Positions 24,534-36,220 of a DNA stretch of 64,000 bases are shown piece after piece. The translations under genes and the position numbers were made by a program. Source of the DNA: Gnetum montanum (lineage: Eukaryota > Streptophyta > Gnetopsida > Gnetales > Gnetaceae); the NCBI GenBank assembly GCA_015680685.1, contig MNCI01009549.1, forward strand, positions 48,191-112,190. The letters are read 5' to 3'. The notes beneath the pieces were generated by a model. It had not been told where the DNA came from. It did no database searches and worked only from the letters and a program-made list of their open reading frames with translations. Position 1 is the first letter of the stretch, and each line of letters starts with the position of its first letter.

Positions 24534-25860
24534 ATGGAGTTGAGTAGATGTAGTGGAATGATTGAGGACTAGGATAACTCAGAGGTTGAGGTAAAATTTG
24601 GCCAATATGAGGCTAGGTTTCAGAATCTCTAGGAGCAAGTTAAGGTGGTGAATGAGGCCTTAGCTAGCCCTAGGCATAATAGTGTAGATTTGATCCATTA
24701 TGTTCTCAAAGAAATGTACTTGCCACAGGACAAGATGGACATTTTCTATAAGGACTATCTGAAAGTGACAAAGCTCAAGGTCTTATTCCTTGAAGGACAT
24801 TTGGATCATATGTTAAGCCTCTATAATGATCTCTTTGGACCCTTTTAGGTATCATAAACAAAGAAATCTCTAGTTGATGATTTAATTACCTAGGTAAAGG
24901 TTATGGAGGATGCCATGCTTGGGATGAACCAAGAGGTGTACGATGCCATCCTAAAGTCCTCCCTAGTAGGATGCCTGGTGAAAGAGCCCATAGTGGTGGC
25001 TCAAATCAAAGTAAGAGAACCTAGTCCTTATGATGGTAAGAGAAGTGATGTCAAAATTAATACCTTCTTCCATGATGTAGAGATGTATTTTTCTACTGGG
25101 GATGTGCCTATGGTCTAAAAGGTCTCCACTGCATCTCAATAGCTAACAGGAAGTGCTAAGATATCATGGCTTAGCCTTCTTCATGCCTAAGAGAAGGGTA
25201 CTAACATTAAGGCAATAGACACCTAGGACAAATTCAAGGAAGCTTTGATCAAATAGTTTGTCTAGGGAACTTAGAGTGGGTAGCCCGAACTAAGCTTGAG
25301 GCATTAAAACACTTGGGCAAGCTTGAAGACTACATTAATGTTTTCCAAGAGCTTATGTTACTAATTCCTAACATTGGAGATCAGGATTGTTTCTTCAAAA
25401 TTATGAATGGATTACAACCTTAAGTGTAGATGGAACTATGTTGATGAGGTATCAACACTCTCACTGAGGTTATTCTGGCAGCTTTTATCTTCCTTGATTT
25501 CAAGGCTACAAATCTTGATAAGGGTAAACCAAGAAAGGGAAAGTAAGGTACATCCTCCCACTCTCAAAAAATGAAGGTGGGTTTCATTAAAGAAGAAAAT
25601 AATTTTAACTCAATTCAATAGAGAAGTTGTTATACAGGTGGTCCTCCCAGGAAAACAAGGCTCCCAGCCAAAGAGTAAAGATACAAGGAGAAAATGGCAA
25701 CTTGGGGAAAACAAAAAATAATTCTTTAGAGGGTTCTTCAAGGAACCAATTCAATGCTTCTTATGTCATAGTAATTACCTAGCAAGAAATTGTCCTCTAA
25801 TCTTGAGAAGGGCTGAGACAAGCTCCAACAAAGTAATTAATAACTCTTGAGTATTATGTT
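24534..25860 (+). pseudogene. Element D gag
   Basis: ATG at 24534 (MELSRCSGM). A capsid-like part reads EMYLPQDKMDIFYKDYLKVTKLKVLFLEGHLDHML. Next comes the retrotransposon-gag core: PSPYDGKRSDVKINTFFHDVEMYF, a DKFKEALIK.FV piece, LGKLEDYINVFQELMLLIPNIGDQDCFFKIMNGLQP. The knuckle CFLCHSNYLARNCP near 25757-25798 has tyrosine where the zinc-binding histidine should be. Stops throughout. Confidence 0.75.
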
Positions 25861-25929
25861 GATCCATGTCTTTAGATTATAGATGGTAGAATCTTAGTGG
25901 AACAACATACATTAGTTGTTATGGTAGAG

Positions 25930-26560
25930 GTTTTTGATATGGTCATGCAAAGGTTAGAAATCAAAAGCTCCCAGAATGCTAATCTTGATAAATTGCACCC
26001 TGTCCAATTGGTCCGAGTAATTGTGAGATCAAGATAGGTTAATATGCTAATTGATAATGGTGCTAGTTATAATTATATTTTCTCATCCATGGCAAGGAAC
26101 TTGTAGCTAGAAGTGGAATTAGTTCAAGCTTCTTGCAAACTTGCACAGTTCTAACCCCTTCAATGTATCAATGTCAACTAAAATGTTCTAGTTCAAGTGG
26201 GCTCTTGGCAAGAAGCTCTTAATTTCTCAATTTTGAATATGAATTCCTTTATTGTCATATTAGGGCAGGAGTTCTTATGTAAAGCCAAAGTTTTCACTGC
26301 ACCACATTTAGATCTAATTTTCATATCACATGAGAGCTCACCTTGCCTGATTTAGACTCACAGTGTAAAGATAGGGAAGTATGAGGGGTCTAGCGCTCAT
26401 ATCATTCCTCTTGGTCATGCAAAAGGGTGATCCTATGAAGGCTGGTGAGCCTTAAACATACATTGATCCATGAATAGGTAAGGTGTTAGACTACTTTTGT
26501 GACTTGATGTCACAAGAAATACTATGAAGTTTATCACCATAGAGGATGGTAGATCATAAA
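25930..26560 (+). pseudogene. Element D protease
   Basis: Contains MLIDNGASYNYIFSSMARNL near 26043-26100, a retropepsin flap-and-Asp block (D-N-G-A), followed by VILGQEFLCKAKVF. The Asp is kept here, but stops on both sides break the frame. Confidence 0.7.
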
Positions 26561-26569
26561 ACAAAGTTG

Positions 26570-27330
26570 TTGATGGGTACCAACCCACCTCTTAAAGATC
26601 ATATCAGCTAACAAGGCTAGAGTTGGAAGAGCTTAAGAGACAACTCAAGAGTCTATTTTCTAAGGGATACATTCATTCCTCAAAATCACCTTATGGCACA
26701 CCTGTGTTGTTTATCACCAAGAAGGATAGAATGGGACATTGTTTCTTTGTTGTAGCTACAAGCTATTAAATAAATACACTATAAAAAATAAGTATCTAGT
26801 GTCACTCATCTCTGACCCATTTGATCAACTAGAAAGGACACATTATTTTACTTAGCTAGACCTTTGCTAAGGGTATTATCAAGTTTGCATTATAGAGGAT
26901 GAGGAGGAGAAAATTACGTGTGACTAGATATGGTTCATATAAATGGACTGTGATACCCTTTAGGCTTTGTAATGCACTGGTCACATTTTGTACCCTCATG
27001 AATGAGATATTATGACCATTTCTTGATAAGCTTGTAATTGTCTATCTTGGTGATATCTTGGTACATAACAGGACCATAGAGAAGCATGCTCTCCACCTAC
27101 AACTAGTCCTCAAACAACTACAGGCAAATCAATTATACATTAAGAAAGAAAAGTGTGAATTCTATTGTATAGAGCTAAAATTTCTAAGACACTTTATGGG
27201 ACATGGACAAAATGAGCCAAATCCCAAAAAAGTGAAGGTTGTACAATAGTGGCCTACTCCTACTAATGTTCATAAGGTTCAATAGTTTATGGGATTATCT
27301 AGCTTCTATTGTAGATTTATCAAAAATGTC
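26570..27330 (+). pseudogene. Element D reverse transcriptase
   Basis: RT blocks: LKSLFSKGYIHSSKSPYGTPVLFITKKD, IPFRLCNALVTFCTLMN, VIVYLGDILVHNRTIEKHALHLQLVLKQLQ and KKEKCEFYCIELKFLRHFM. The catalytic motif is YLGDIL where chromoviruses have YLDDIL, so the first aspartate is lost. Confidence 0.8.
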
Positions 27331-27800
27331 TTAGGTGTTGTTGCTCTTCTTACAAATTTATAGAAGAAAGAAGTCCCATGGCATTGGAACTCAGACTATC
27401 AGCAAGCCTTTGATAAAATCAAAGAGGCCTTAATCTCACATCCTATATTGGTCTTACCAAGATTCTCAAAACCTTTTGAGGTTCATACCGATGTTAGTGA
27501 GGATGCAATCAGAAGGGTGTTGCTACAAGAGGGTCATCTTATTGCCTATGAGTTTCAAAAGCTAAATCAAGTAAAGTGGAGATGGCGTATCCATGAAAAG
27601 GAAATGTTTGTCATTGTCCATTATTTTAGATCATGGAGGCACTATTTGCTGGGAAGTTGTGTCATGTGAAAACTAATAATTTGGCTACCAAATATCTACT
27701 TCATGAAGCTAAGCTAAGATGCACAATGATTGATCATGCTCTTTGAATTTGACTTGTAGTTAACTTTCTATCTATGAAAGGATAATGTTCTAGCACTTTT
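27331..27800 (+). pseudogene. Element D RNase H
   Basis: VLPRFSKPFEVHTDVSEDAIRRVLLQEGHLIAYEFQKLN is the RNase H start with its Asp in HTDVS, followed by EKEMFVIVHYFRSWRHYLLGS, which carries the catalytic Glu. Reads open for 73 codons (27448-27669). Confidence 0.75.
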
Positions 27801-27899
27801 CTATCACTGGGTTTCAAACCTCGCAAGTCCATAATGATGAGGTGCTATTAGCTTGAATTTAAGATGGGTTGAAAAGGGATTCTTAGGTTACTCACCTAA

Positions 27900-28900
27900 T
27901 CATATTAATAGAGATAAGGCATGCATCACATTTCAAAATTAGGGATGAACTACTTTGGTTGCAGGATAGTTGAATTTTTGTTCTAGATTGGGATGGTATT
28001 CATAAGGAGATTATTTGAGAGTGTCATGATACACCATGGGTTGGACCTCCTAGACAACAAAGAACATTGGCACTAATCGAGAGAATCTTCTTTTTGACCA
28101 AACATGTAGTGGGATGTGATTACCTACATCCAAAAGTGTCTAGTGTGTTAACATGACAAAGGGGCTATTGAGCATCCTGGTGGACTCATACTTTCTTTGG
28201 AAATCCCACCATTCCCATGGGCTATGGTGACCATGGACATTATCAAAAGCTTATCAAAAGTGCAAGGCCTAAGTAACATCATTGTGATGATGGACAAATT
28301 TTCACAGTATTTATTCCCTGTCCAATCAAATGTTCAATTGAGGACATGGAAATATGTTACTTTGATAGGATGATCTAGTATTTTGAGCTACTGAAGAGCA
28401 CAATGTCTGATCATCACCCTAGATTTACAAGCACCATTTGGTGGGCCTTGCTTGGCATGATGGAAACCACCCTCAAATTATTGAGTAATTTCCATCCACA
28501 AATAGATGGATCAATGAAGCGTATGAGTCATGTACTTGAGGAGTACCTCTAACATTACGTTTGTAGTAATCGAAAGAGCTAGCCTATTCTATTAGGGGTT
28601 TCTTAGTTAAGCTACAATATCCAAAATTCATTAACTACTCAGTTTTCTTCTATAGAATTGATAATGTGGAGGTAGTCCATTACTTCACATATGGTTTCTT
28701 CTTCTTTGTAGGGATGACATCCCTTAGCTGATGAGTTCTTGAAAGTGTGGTCCAAAAATGTTAAAACTTCAAGGGATTGTTTAGAAAGGGTAATGAAGCA
28801 CATGAAAAAGTATGTAGATTGGAAGCACTAACCTTGTAATTTCAAGGTGAAAGATTGATTCCTCCTAAAATTAGACCCTCACTAACCTACACCAAAATAG
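27900..28900 (+). pseudogene. Element D integrase
   Basis: Zinc finger C-x2-C as CLVC*HDKGAIEHPGG near 28140, then the core MDIIKSLSKVQGLSNIIVMMDKFSQY near 28235-28310. The second catalytic block reads MSDHHPRFTSTIWWALLGMMETTLKLLSNFHPQIDGS near 28410-28520, where the expected second Asp of the DRDPRF motif is His. Frames switch between blocks. Confidence 0.7.
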
Positions 28901-28949
28901 GGAACTACATCCAAACTAATGAGGTAACATGATGGTCCTTTCTAGATCA

Positions 28950-29240
28950 TTGATAAGATTAACCCTGTGACATACAAGATTCAGTTGGTTATCAATATGG
29001 ATAGGATCCATCTAGTTTTTCATGTCAACATGCTGAAGCCATTACCTAATGGATTCCCATATCCTGCAAGAAGTCTCACAATCTGAGAATTACCTTGTAT
29101 AAAATCTAGACAAGGTAAGAGAGATGACTACATCAGAAACTTTAGGACCACTAGGCATGATCTTGAAATGAAAGTGGAATTTCTTATCCACTTGAAACAC
29201 CATCAAGACTCAAATGATAGCTAGGAATCTTTAAAGTGTT
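28950..29240 (+). pseudogene. Element D integrase C-terminus with chromodomain-like remnant
   Basis: RIHLVFHVNMLKPLPNG matches the conserved HPVFHVS.LK end of gypsy integrases. It is followed by VEFLIHLKHHQDSNDS*ESLKCL, resembling the FLVKWKGY...TWEPLENL core of chromodomains, which steer integration to heterochromatin. Aromatic cage residues are partly lost, so identification is tentative. Confidence 0.5.
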
Positions 29241-29949
29241 TGAGGTCCTAGAAACACTTGATCCTAAACTTCTGTTAAGAGTAAGCAATTAATATCTCAC
29301 TGTGGTTACTCTAATGATGGATAGAAAATCCTCCTACAAAAAAAGTTCCAGAAAGATGAGGACTGGATAGGTTGAAAGAGATGTGGCACGTAGTGATTTC
29401 TAGTATCCAATGAAGGGTTCCTATGATGGCTTGCCTCAAGTAGGAGGATGCTTGGAGTTTCTCAAGGAACTCTATAGGTAATGGGGCTTAAGTCTCACAT
29501 AGGAAGGAGACTATGTTGATCTTGAGAGCCCTAGGCCTTTGGGAATAAGTGAGTCAAGGGATGCCTTGGACTCAAAAATTTCATAGGATGATGTGTTTTA
29601 TCGTGTCACTATGAAAAATCACTATGACCCCCTCTATAAGTCCTACATTTTAGGTAGGGTGTGGAAGGGAGGACATACCAAGTCTTGAATGATACTATTT
29701 TTGATTTGGATGTCAAATGCTACGACAAGTCTAGATCTTGGAAAGATGTTTGAGTTTAACAATAAGCTTAGGGTCACAAACCCTGGTAGTTGGATCTTCC
29801 AGAACCTAAGGTCCTTTAAATTAGAATTTGGGTAGCATGAGTTTACTTCCCTGAAATTGATGGAATCCTCCTTTGATTTTGGTGTGGCAACCTCATGGGT
29901 TACCCAAGATATGCTCCAAGGTCATCACTCATTTTAAGAAGAAGAGGAT
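29241..29949 (+). other. Element D 3' untranslated region and polypurine tract
   Basis: No ORF recognised. Ends in AAGAAGAAGAGGAT (about 29936-29949), a purine tract directly before the 3' LTR start (TA for TG at 29950). Confidence 0.55.
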
Positions 29950-30307
29950 TATGAGAGATGTATAAAGGTTGTTGGTGGCCTACTACCTCCCCCACGGTTC
30001 AAGGCCCGTTAAGGCATAAGAAGTCCTCTGCTCCTTGTGTTTTTGGAACTATACTAGCATGGCAATTTCATGCATTAGTAAGAGGAGGATACAACATTCT
30101 TCAATACCTCACTCGATATGACCTTGTCTAGGAGGATTTTGTAGTTTAACTTTGTGTTGGGGTGTAAACTGCGTGTGTCATGAGACATGCTATGGGACAT
30201 TGCATGCGCTTATTAGAGTCCAACACCAACTACCAACATGTGGTGATGAATCTAGAGGATTCAGCTAGTAGTCCCTATTGTATCCACGTAAGTGGAGCAA
30301 GAGAGTG
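29950..30307 (+). repeat. Element D 3' LTR, left part
   Basis: Aligns with 23842 to about 24179 of the 5' LTR and stops at GAGTG (30303-30307), the left target duplication of element C. Continues at 43293. Confidence 0.85.
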
Positions 30308-31204
30308 TGATGAGTGATGAGGTACCCCTATGCCCAACCATATGAATCACAAACATTCATGCACAATTCAGTCAAATTCTTTGGGCTTTATAATTTCTGG
30401 TACGCTAGTCTTCTAGGAAATGAACCTTTCCCTAAGGTCATTCATTGTCTTCCCGATTACACTTATGAAGCATAATGATATGGTTAAGAGTAATCGAGGC
30501 ATATCATTTTTATCATTTTATGTTTTATGTTTTTGGGTGCTTGAAGAGAGAGAGAGATAGAGTTATTTAATGACTAATCTAAATTAACTAACTAACTAGT
30601 CTCTAACTAATCCTAACATAAGCATCCATTCCCACTTTCCCTACATGTCTTGAACCCATGTATCCACCCTTGGGTTACCAAGCACTATGTTACTGGGTGC
30701 ACCAAGCACTAACACTACTGGGATTACCAGGCGAATACATGTTACGCTCAAAGTAGTCATACTTATGTATTTAATTTATGTAGCATATCTCACTTAATTA
30801 TCTTAATTACTAGAAAATATTAAATAACTAATTGAAAACATCAAATGCACAAATGAAATATTTAATCTATCAAAAATGGTGCAAGGTTTTTCATAACGCT
30901 CACCTTTATTGTTGCACACACTATCATGCTCACGTACAACAATGCTCAAATAAAGATCCATGCACTCAATGACTCCTACTGCAGGCACTTGGGAAAATAT
31001 TCTAACTCTCAAATGGGAAAATTGTAAGAGCTCTACTACTACTATGATAAGACATAAATGTGGCTAATGAGCTTGTATTTATAGGCAAAAGCAAACCTTG
31101 CATCAACAGGGCCTAGTTGACACATGAAATGATGCGCTGAAGGGGCCTTGTCGACAGGGCCAAGTCGATGAGGCCTAGTCAACATAGCCAACCGCAACTC
31201 ATCA
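30308..31204 (-). repeat. Element C 3' LTR (GTCGAC class)
   Basis: 897 bp, TGATGAGTGATGAGG to CAACTCATCA on the plus strand. TATA box on the minus strand, CCTATAAATACA at about 31074-31086. Just upstream of it in U3 are GTCGACAGGGCC, AGTCGATGAGGCC and AGTCAACATAGCC motifs. An AG-rich microsatellite lies near 30547-30562. Confidence 0.9.
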
Positions 31205-31445
31205 TACATCCACAACTAAATAAAAAGTCGTCCTCGAGTTATTTTACAAAATTGGGAAGGTATAGGATTATTGACTGACTCTTAACAAAATAAAATAGAT
31301 TGAATTGACAAAAACTAAGTGCCTAAGTGTACAGATCAACACATTACAAATACTATGGTGTTCATGACACAAAATTGAATACCATGATGTGACTCTTCAA
31401 ACTTGGATAGTGTGCCCTTTGATGGCATGAAGTTGGTGGAGAAGG
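31205..31445 (-). other. Element C polypurine-tract position and 3' untranslated region
   Basis: Next to the LTR the minus strand reads AGTTGTGGATGTA, a decayed form of the GTCATGGGGGTA tract in A. The rest corresponds to 21889-22127 of A. Confidence 0.5.
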
Positions 31446-34309
31446 TTAAATAGTCCCATGAGGTGAAGGCTCCTTAGGTTCTGAGGGACCTTCACCAACT
31501 TCAGACATGTACGGTTGTGGTTGAGGCAATTGTGGCTGTCCTGCTACAACTGCAACTTCTGGTGGTAAACGGAAAGCATCCAACAATGCTTTCATTTTCT
31601 TTTCCTTACTTTGGGAATCATTCAAAGTCTACACAACATCTCTGATGTGGGCTGGAATGGGGATATCTCACAAACAAGGCATCATGAGGAACATCTCCTT
31701 CACGTTGATAAACCAAGTAGCAAACTCTTTGCACTCGATGTCGAATGCTCTAACTGCATTTTTCAACTCCTTGTAATCATTCATTCTCTTTGATAGGTTC
31801 TTGGCGATAGATATTTAGTCTGTGAATCATGGGCAAAGAACTTTGAGTTCAACAATTGCTATCTCAAGCTTCTACTTAGTGTCTTTGTGGTGCTTAGACT
31901 CGGCCTCATACAGCATGTACAAGTTGGCCACTTATTTTTCTAATTCTAACCGTAACCATCCGATAGTCAGCATTGTCAGGTTTGCATAGCGGAGGTTGGT
32001 CAACTCCATGTATTCCATCATTTCTTCTATCTATAACTCCTTCAAGCATATCTGTGCTCTGTTGTAGGCATTAATCCCATCAATGATGGGATGCCACACC
32101 TCTCTTCCGTGTTGGAGCTACTGGAGGATCTCATTGACTATTTCCTTAGCTAATTGAATGTGTTTCTCATTGATTTTTTTTGTAAGCCAACCTAGTCTCT
32201 GTAGTGATCTTTGATTTTTTCAAACTTTAGAGCCTCATTTTTCCAAGCAAAAATCTTAATGGTAGACTTCTGGTATAAGGCTTAGACTTCCTCCATCGAT
32301 AGATTTCAATTCTCTACAACCAATCTCCTTAACTTAGTGTTCACCCTCATAAGCTACTCTTGCTATTGATGGATAAATTCTTGCATTTGTTATTGTTACA
32401 TATCAACATTATGCAAATGGTGATTTTTTGAGATCAATGATTCATTCTACTAGCACATCTGAACCAAGTCCTTTTGAACTGAATATGTCTTTACTTCTAT
32501 TATGGACTAGTTGAAGATGGCCATCACCGCTTCCTCCTCAACCTTCTTGAATCATTCTTGAAGTTGTTAAAAAGCTTCATCTCTGGTTATTGTTGGCTTG
32601 AGAAGTGTAAGGTTAGCAAAGCAGGCACGTAATTCGACAATCTTTGTAGCCAAGTGTTGGTATTGTGCTTGATCCATTTCAAGTTGTTCCTCAAAAATGA
32701 TGCACTTGTCCCTTGCTTCTAGTAGCTTTGACTAGGTTGCAATGATGTTATCTAAAAGATCAAAGCTATCCAAAATTGATTGCCCAGTCCCTACCATTTG
32801 GTCAAGTAATTCTTCATGCTAAGCTACATTTAATCTCCTACTGATTGTGCTTGTGGATCTCTGCACATCTTGAAGTGTAGCTGCATCTAGTATAGATGCC
32901 ACAGGTGCATTAAGTGCTTCAGCAACTTGGTCATTAATTACTTCAATAGCCTTCTCCTACCCTTGGTGTTGCATCACCAGTATAGTTGCCCCCTCATCCT
33001 CCTCCAAGTGCACCGAAAAGAAAACAACATTCCCAGAAATTTCTAGGAATAGATGATGTTACGATAAGGATACCATCACCTCTCAGGCATTGGGATTGGA
33101 TCTTGTAGGTAACTACATTTTCTGGGCAGAGAATATTGACCCACCTCTCTCTATCTAATTAATTATTCAAGCCACCTCATTAAGGTGACTCATTACCAAT
33201 CGATATGCAGATGGATTGCCACCACTTTTTCGTGTACACTATTCCTACTTATGCAGGAGCTACTCATAGACTTTATGTAAGCACTTAATGGTTGTGCAAG
33301 CCTTTGACATTGTTTCTTGAGTGGGTGGCAAATTTGGAAGTTGTTATTCCTCTTCTTTGGTGGTGGCAAGTTTCTTGTCTTTCATCATTTTAGACCATGA
33401 AGCCACAAGAGCATGTTGAATGGTATCATTCACATAGTGGATGATCCCTATCCTTTTGCAAAGTTTTTTGATGAGGCACAGAAAGGGTAGGGTTTTTCTT
33501 TCATGTTCATTCTCCTTAAAACATTTCTTGATCTCTAAGTAGATTAATTATGGAAGGTTTACTAGAAATCTCCTGCTTAGAGTGGTGCATGCTCAAGTGA
33601 AAAAAGTGATCAACTTACTAGGCCTCATCATTGGATTGAGGTGATAGGCCACGATTTTGAAATAGATGCATTCCACCAGTGTAAGCACACAAAACTTCTT
33701 GCTATCAACCCCATAACACCATTGGGTCCACTCCTTCTTGGCTTTAGGGTTAGCCTATGTCAACAAATCTATCAATTATGTTTCTATGTCAGGAAACCCA
33801 AGCACTTGTGTAATTGCTTCAGTAGAATAGGATACTTGGATGTCCTTGATCTTAATGATAGAGCTTGGCCTTCTGTTATTCTAGAAGAGGTATGTCTCTC
33901 CCATGTACCACCCCCCATTGGAAGTGATAATTTACCACATGGGAGAGGTTTGTAGTTGTGTCTTAATCTCTACTAGGGCATGCTCCAACAATGGCTCGAA
34001 ATTTAGTTCTTGGAGAATTGAGCATTGGATGTTAAGAGGCTTGATGGTGTTGAGGTAGGTTTGTGTTAATGTGACTTCAAGCCTTGGTGTTGGTCCTGGT
34101 ACCTCTCCACATTGTGATTATTCTAAGGCTACTTCTGCTTCAAGAATTTGTTGAACAGATTCCACTTCGGGCTCCTCTCGAAGAGGTCCCGTTGCATGGG
34201 TTGCCACAGGTTCTTCTTAGGCTTGTTCCTAGCCCCTTTCCATTCTTGGTCATCTTCCCCTTAGTTGGGATGATCCTACTTCCTACGAATGCTTTCCCTT
34301 TGGTGCCAT
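31446..34309 (-). pseudogene. Element C aORF: extra ORF downstream of integrase, about 950 codons
   Basis: ATG at 34309 (MAPKGKHS), end at a TAA (31446-31448) after PHGTI, with about a dozen stops between. Near 33700-33560 a more conserved part reads IQVSYSTEAITQVLGFPD, then W-T-Q-W-C-Y-G, KFCVLTLVECIYFKIVAYHLNPMM and a TTLSRRFLVNLP segment. This recalls the domain Pfam calls putative plant transposon protein, but I cannot confirm that. The rest, after about 33000, is long charged helix, likely coiled coil. No signal peptide or membrane span is evident, unlike an env protein. Partner copy in A at 19801-21888; absent from B. Confidence 0.6.
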
Positions 34310-36220
34310 CTATGGCCACAACACATCCACGAATTAGTAGATATAATGTATATCTTAAAATTCCTAGATATCTTTTCCCCTTAGTCGGTTATACTTTGAC
34401 TAAGGTTAGACCATGGAAAATTGAATGTTTTGTTAACTAATTAATTGTTAATTAATTAGTTATTTATTTACTAATTATTTGTTATGATTGTCACCAAAGC
34501 TTATTGGAAAGGTTTAACTCTTCTATCTTTGATGTTTGACAGTTGATTTCCTAGTAAACCTTTGTGGGACTTAGAGAAATGGCAAAAAAAATTTGTCAAA
34601 AATCAAAAATTTGTGGCCCTTGTGATTGAGAGCTTATCTTCAATAGCTGCAGGATCAAAGAATAGAGTGATTTGGACAAACAGTTGGAAGGTTATGGACT
34701 TGGAAAGGTTTTGGGCTCTAAAAAATGGCAAAAACTCCCCTTCTATTATGAAGGAAATTGTAAAAATGGCAAAGTGTTCAATAGTATTCATAGTATTTTT
34801 CTCATGTGTTGATGGGGCCTAGTCGATGAGGTCAGATGCATCGACTAGGCCTAGTTGATGTAGCTATTGACCACCATTGACTTTGTTTGACTTTTTCAAA
34901 ACTTTAAAAATACAAGGAGTTTTTGAGTGAAATTAGAGTCAAATGGAAGTCCAAAAAGGCACAATTGAAATGAAAATAGTAGAAGAGGTAATTAGAGCTT
35001 AGAAAATTGAGAAATTGGAGAAAATAATGTAGAGAATGAATGTTATAAGATTGTACGGGAGCACAGAGTAGAATGCACAATGAGGCGCATGAAAGGTATG
35101 ATTGCAATAATGTCAAGGGTAAGGGGCTTAATGTTCCAACCAAAAGATATGCAAGTAGGTGCTCCCCATAGTAGGCACATGCCTAGTTTGCCCTTGCATA
35201 ACTTCAACTGAGGAGCCTGTGGACTCCATAGGTGACTAATGGTAAGGAAGGTTAAGAACCCACCTAGAAGGATCTACTTAAGAATTCAAGTACATTCGAT
35301 CAAATCAAGGGATAAAAAACATGGACACCACTAACAAGGTGTATTATGAATAGCAATGATGAATAATAGAGAAGGTGGAATGGATTCCCAAGTTGAGGTC
35401 ATAAGAAGTCCTTTGTGGATTGTATGTTTAAAATAACCAAAGAAGATCCATCCTTATCTAGACCAAAACCAACTAGTTCCAATGACTTTGCATCACCACT
35501 CCAAGACTAATCTACCCCCTCGAGACACAAGGGTGTTCCCACAAAACAACCATCATTCTAAAAAGAGGAGAAAAGAGAGATAGGAAGTGAGAGAGGGCCT
35601 TAGTTAGAGGGGACCTTTAGGCATGGGTAACATGTCTTTCTAGTCCCATAACTAGTGCTTGTAGCCCGTTTATTTGTCTAAGGGGTATGCTTTGAATTCC
35701 CATCCTCTTTTTTTTTTCTGGAAACCACACAATGTAAATACATTATTTAACTTCCTTTGATTGGATGACAAGGAATGGTAAGAAATCGATTGAAACACCC
35801 AAGCACTCAAGTAAGTAGAAGAGTACAAAGACTATTGAGTTCCCTTAAAGTCACACCCTATTCAAACGTTTGAATATTTTCCAATTCTAGAAACTACCAA
35901 GGTCACCAGTTGATTAAAAGTTTACTTAATGGAAGGGACCTCAAACTTCCAAAACAAGGAAAACTATAGATTTGGTGGATGGGTGAATGTCATGAACTCA
36001 CTAATTGTAACCATGAAAAAGAAACCAAGACTGAGTCATTAGTACAAAAATTCAAAAATAGAAATCAGACATCAAGAAACAAATAGTAAACATAAACCAC
36101 CATCAATAGTAACCATGGCAATCCATGTCCTGCTAGCAATAAAGCATGTTTTATTAGGAAATATTGAAAATCACACTCAAACAAAGTAAANAGTAGAAAA
36201 ACTAAGGAGCCATATGGATA
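34310..36220 (-). other. Element C 3' non-coding stretch between integrase and aORF
   Basis: Homologous to 9443-11307 in A and about 12840-14220 in B. No convincing ORF on either strand. It contains a possible promoter at 34783-34870. Confidence 0.65.
34783..34870 (-). promoter_or_regulatory. Possible internal promoter upstream of aORF (element C)
   Basis: On the minus strand: CATCAACTAGGCCTAGTCGA, then TGCATCTGACC, CATCGACTAGGCCCC, then 25 bp on AATACTATGAATACT. The TAGGCC/GTCGAT words are those of U3 in C's own LTR, and the TATA-like word aligns with ACTATAAATAGG in A. It may be a U3-like promoter for the aORF. Inference. Confidence 0.4.

Noticed and set aside
33641-33955. Plus-strand ORF of 104 codons, and 34084-34440 of 118 codons
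   Set aside because: Both are complements of the element C aORF, which matches element A on the other strand.
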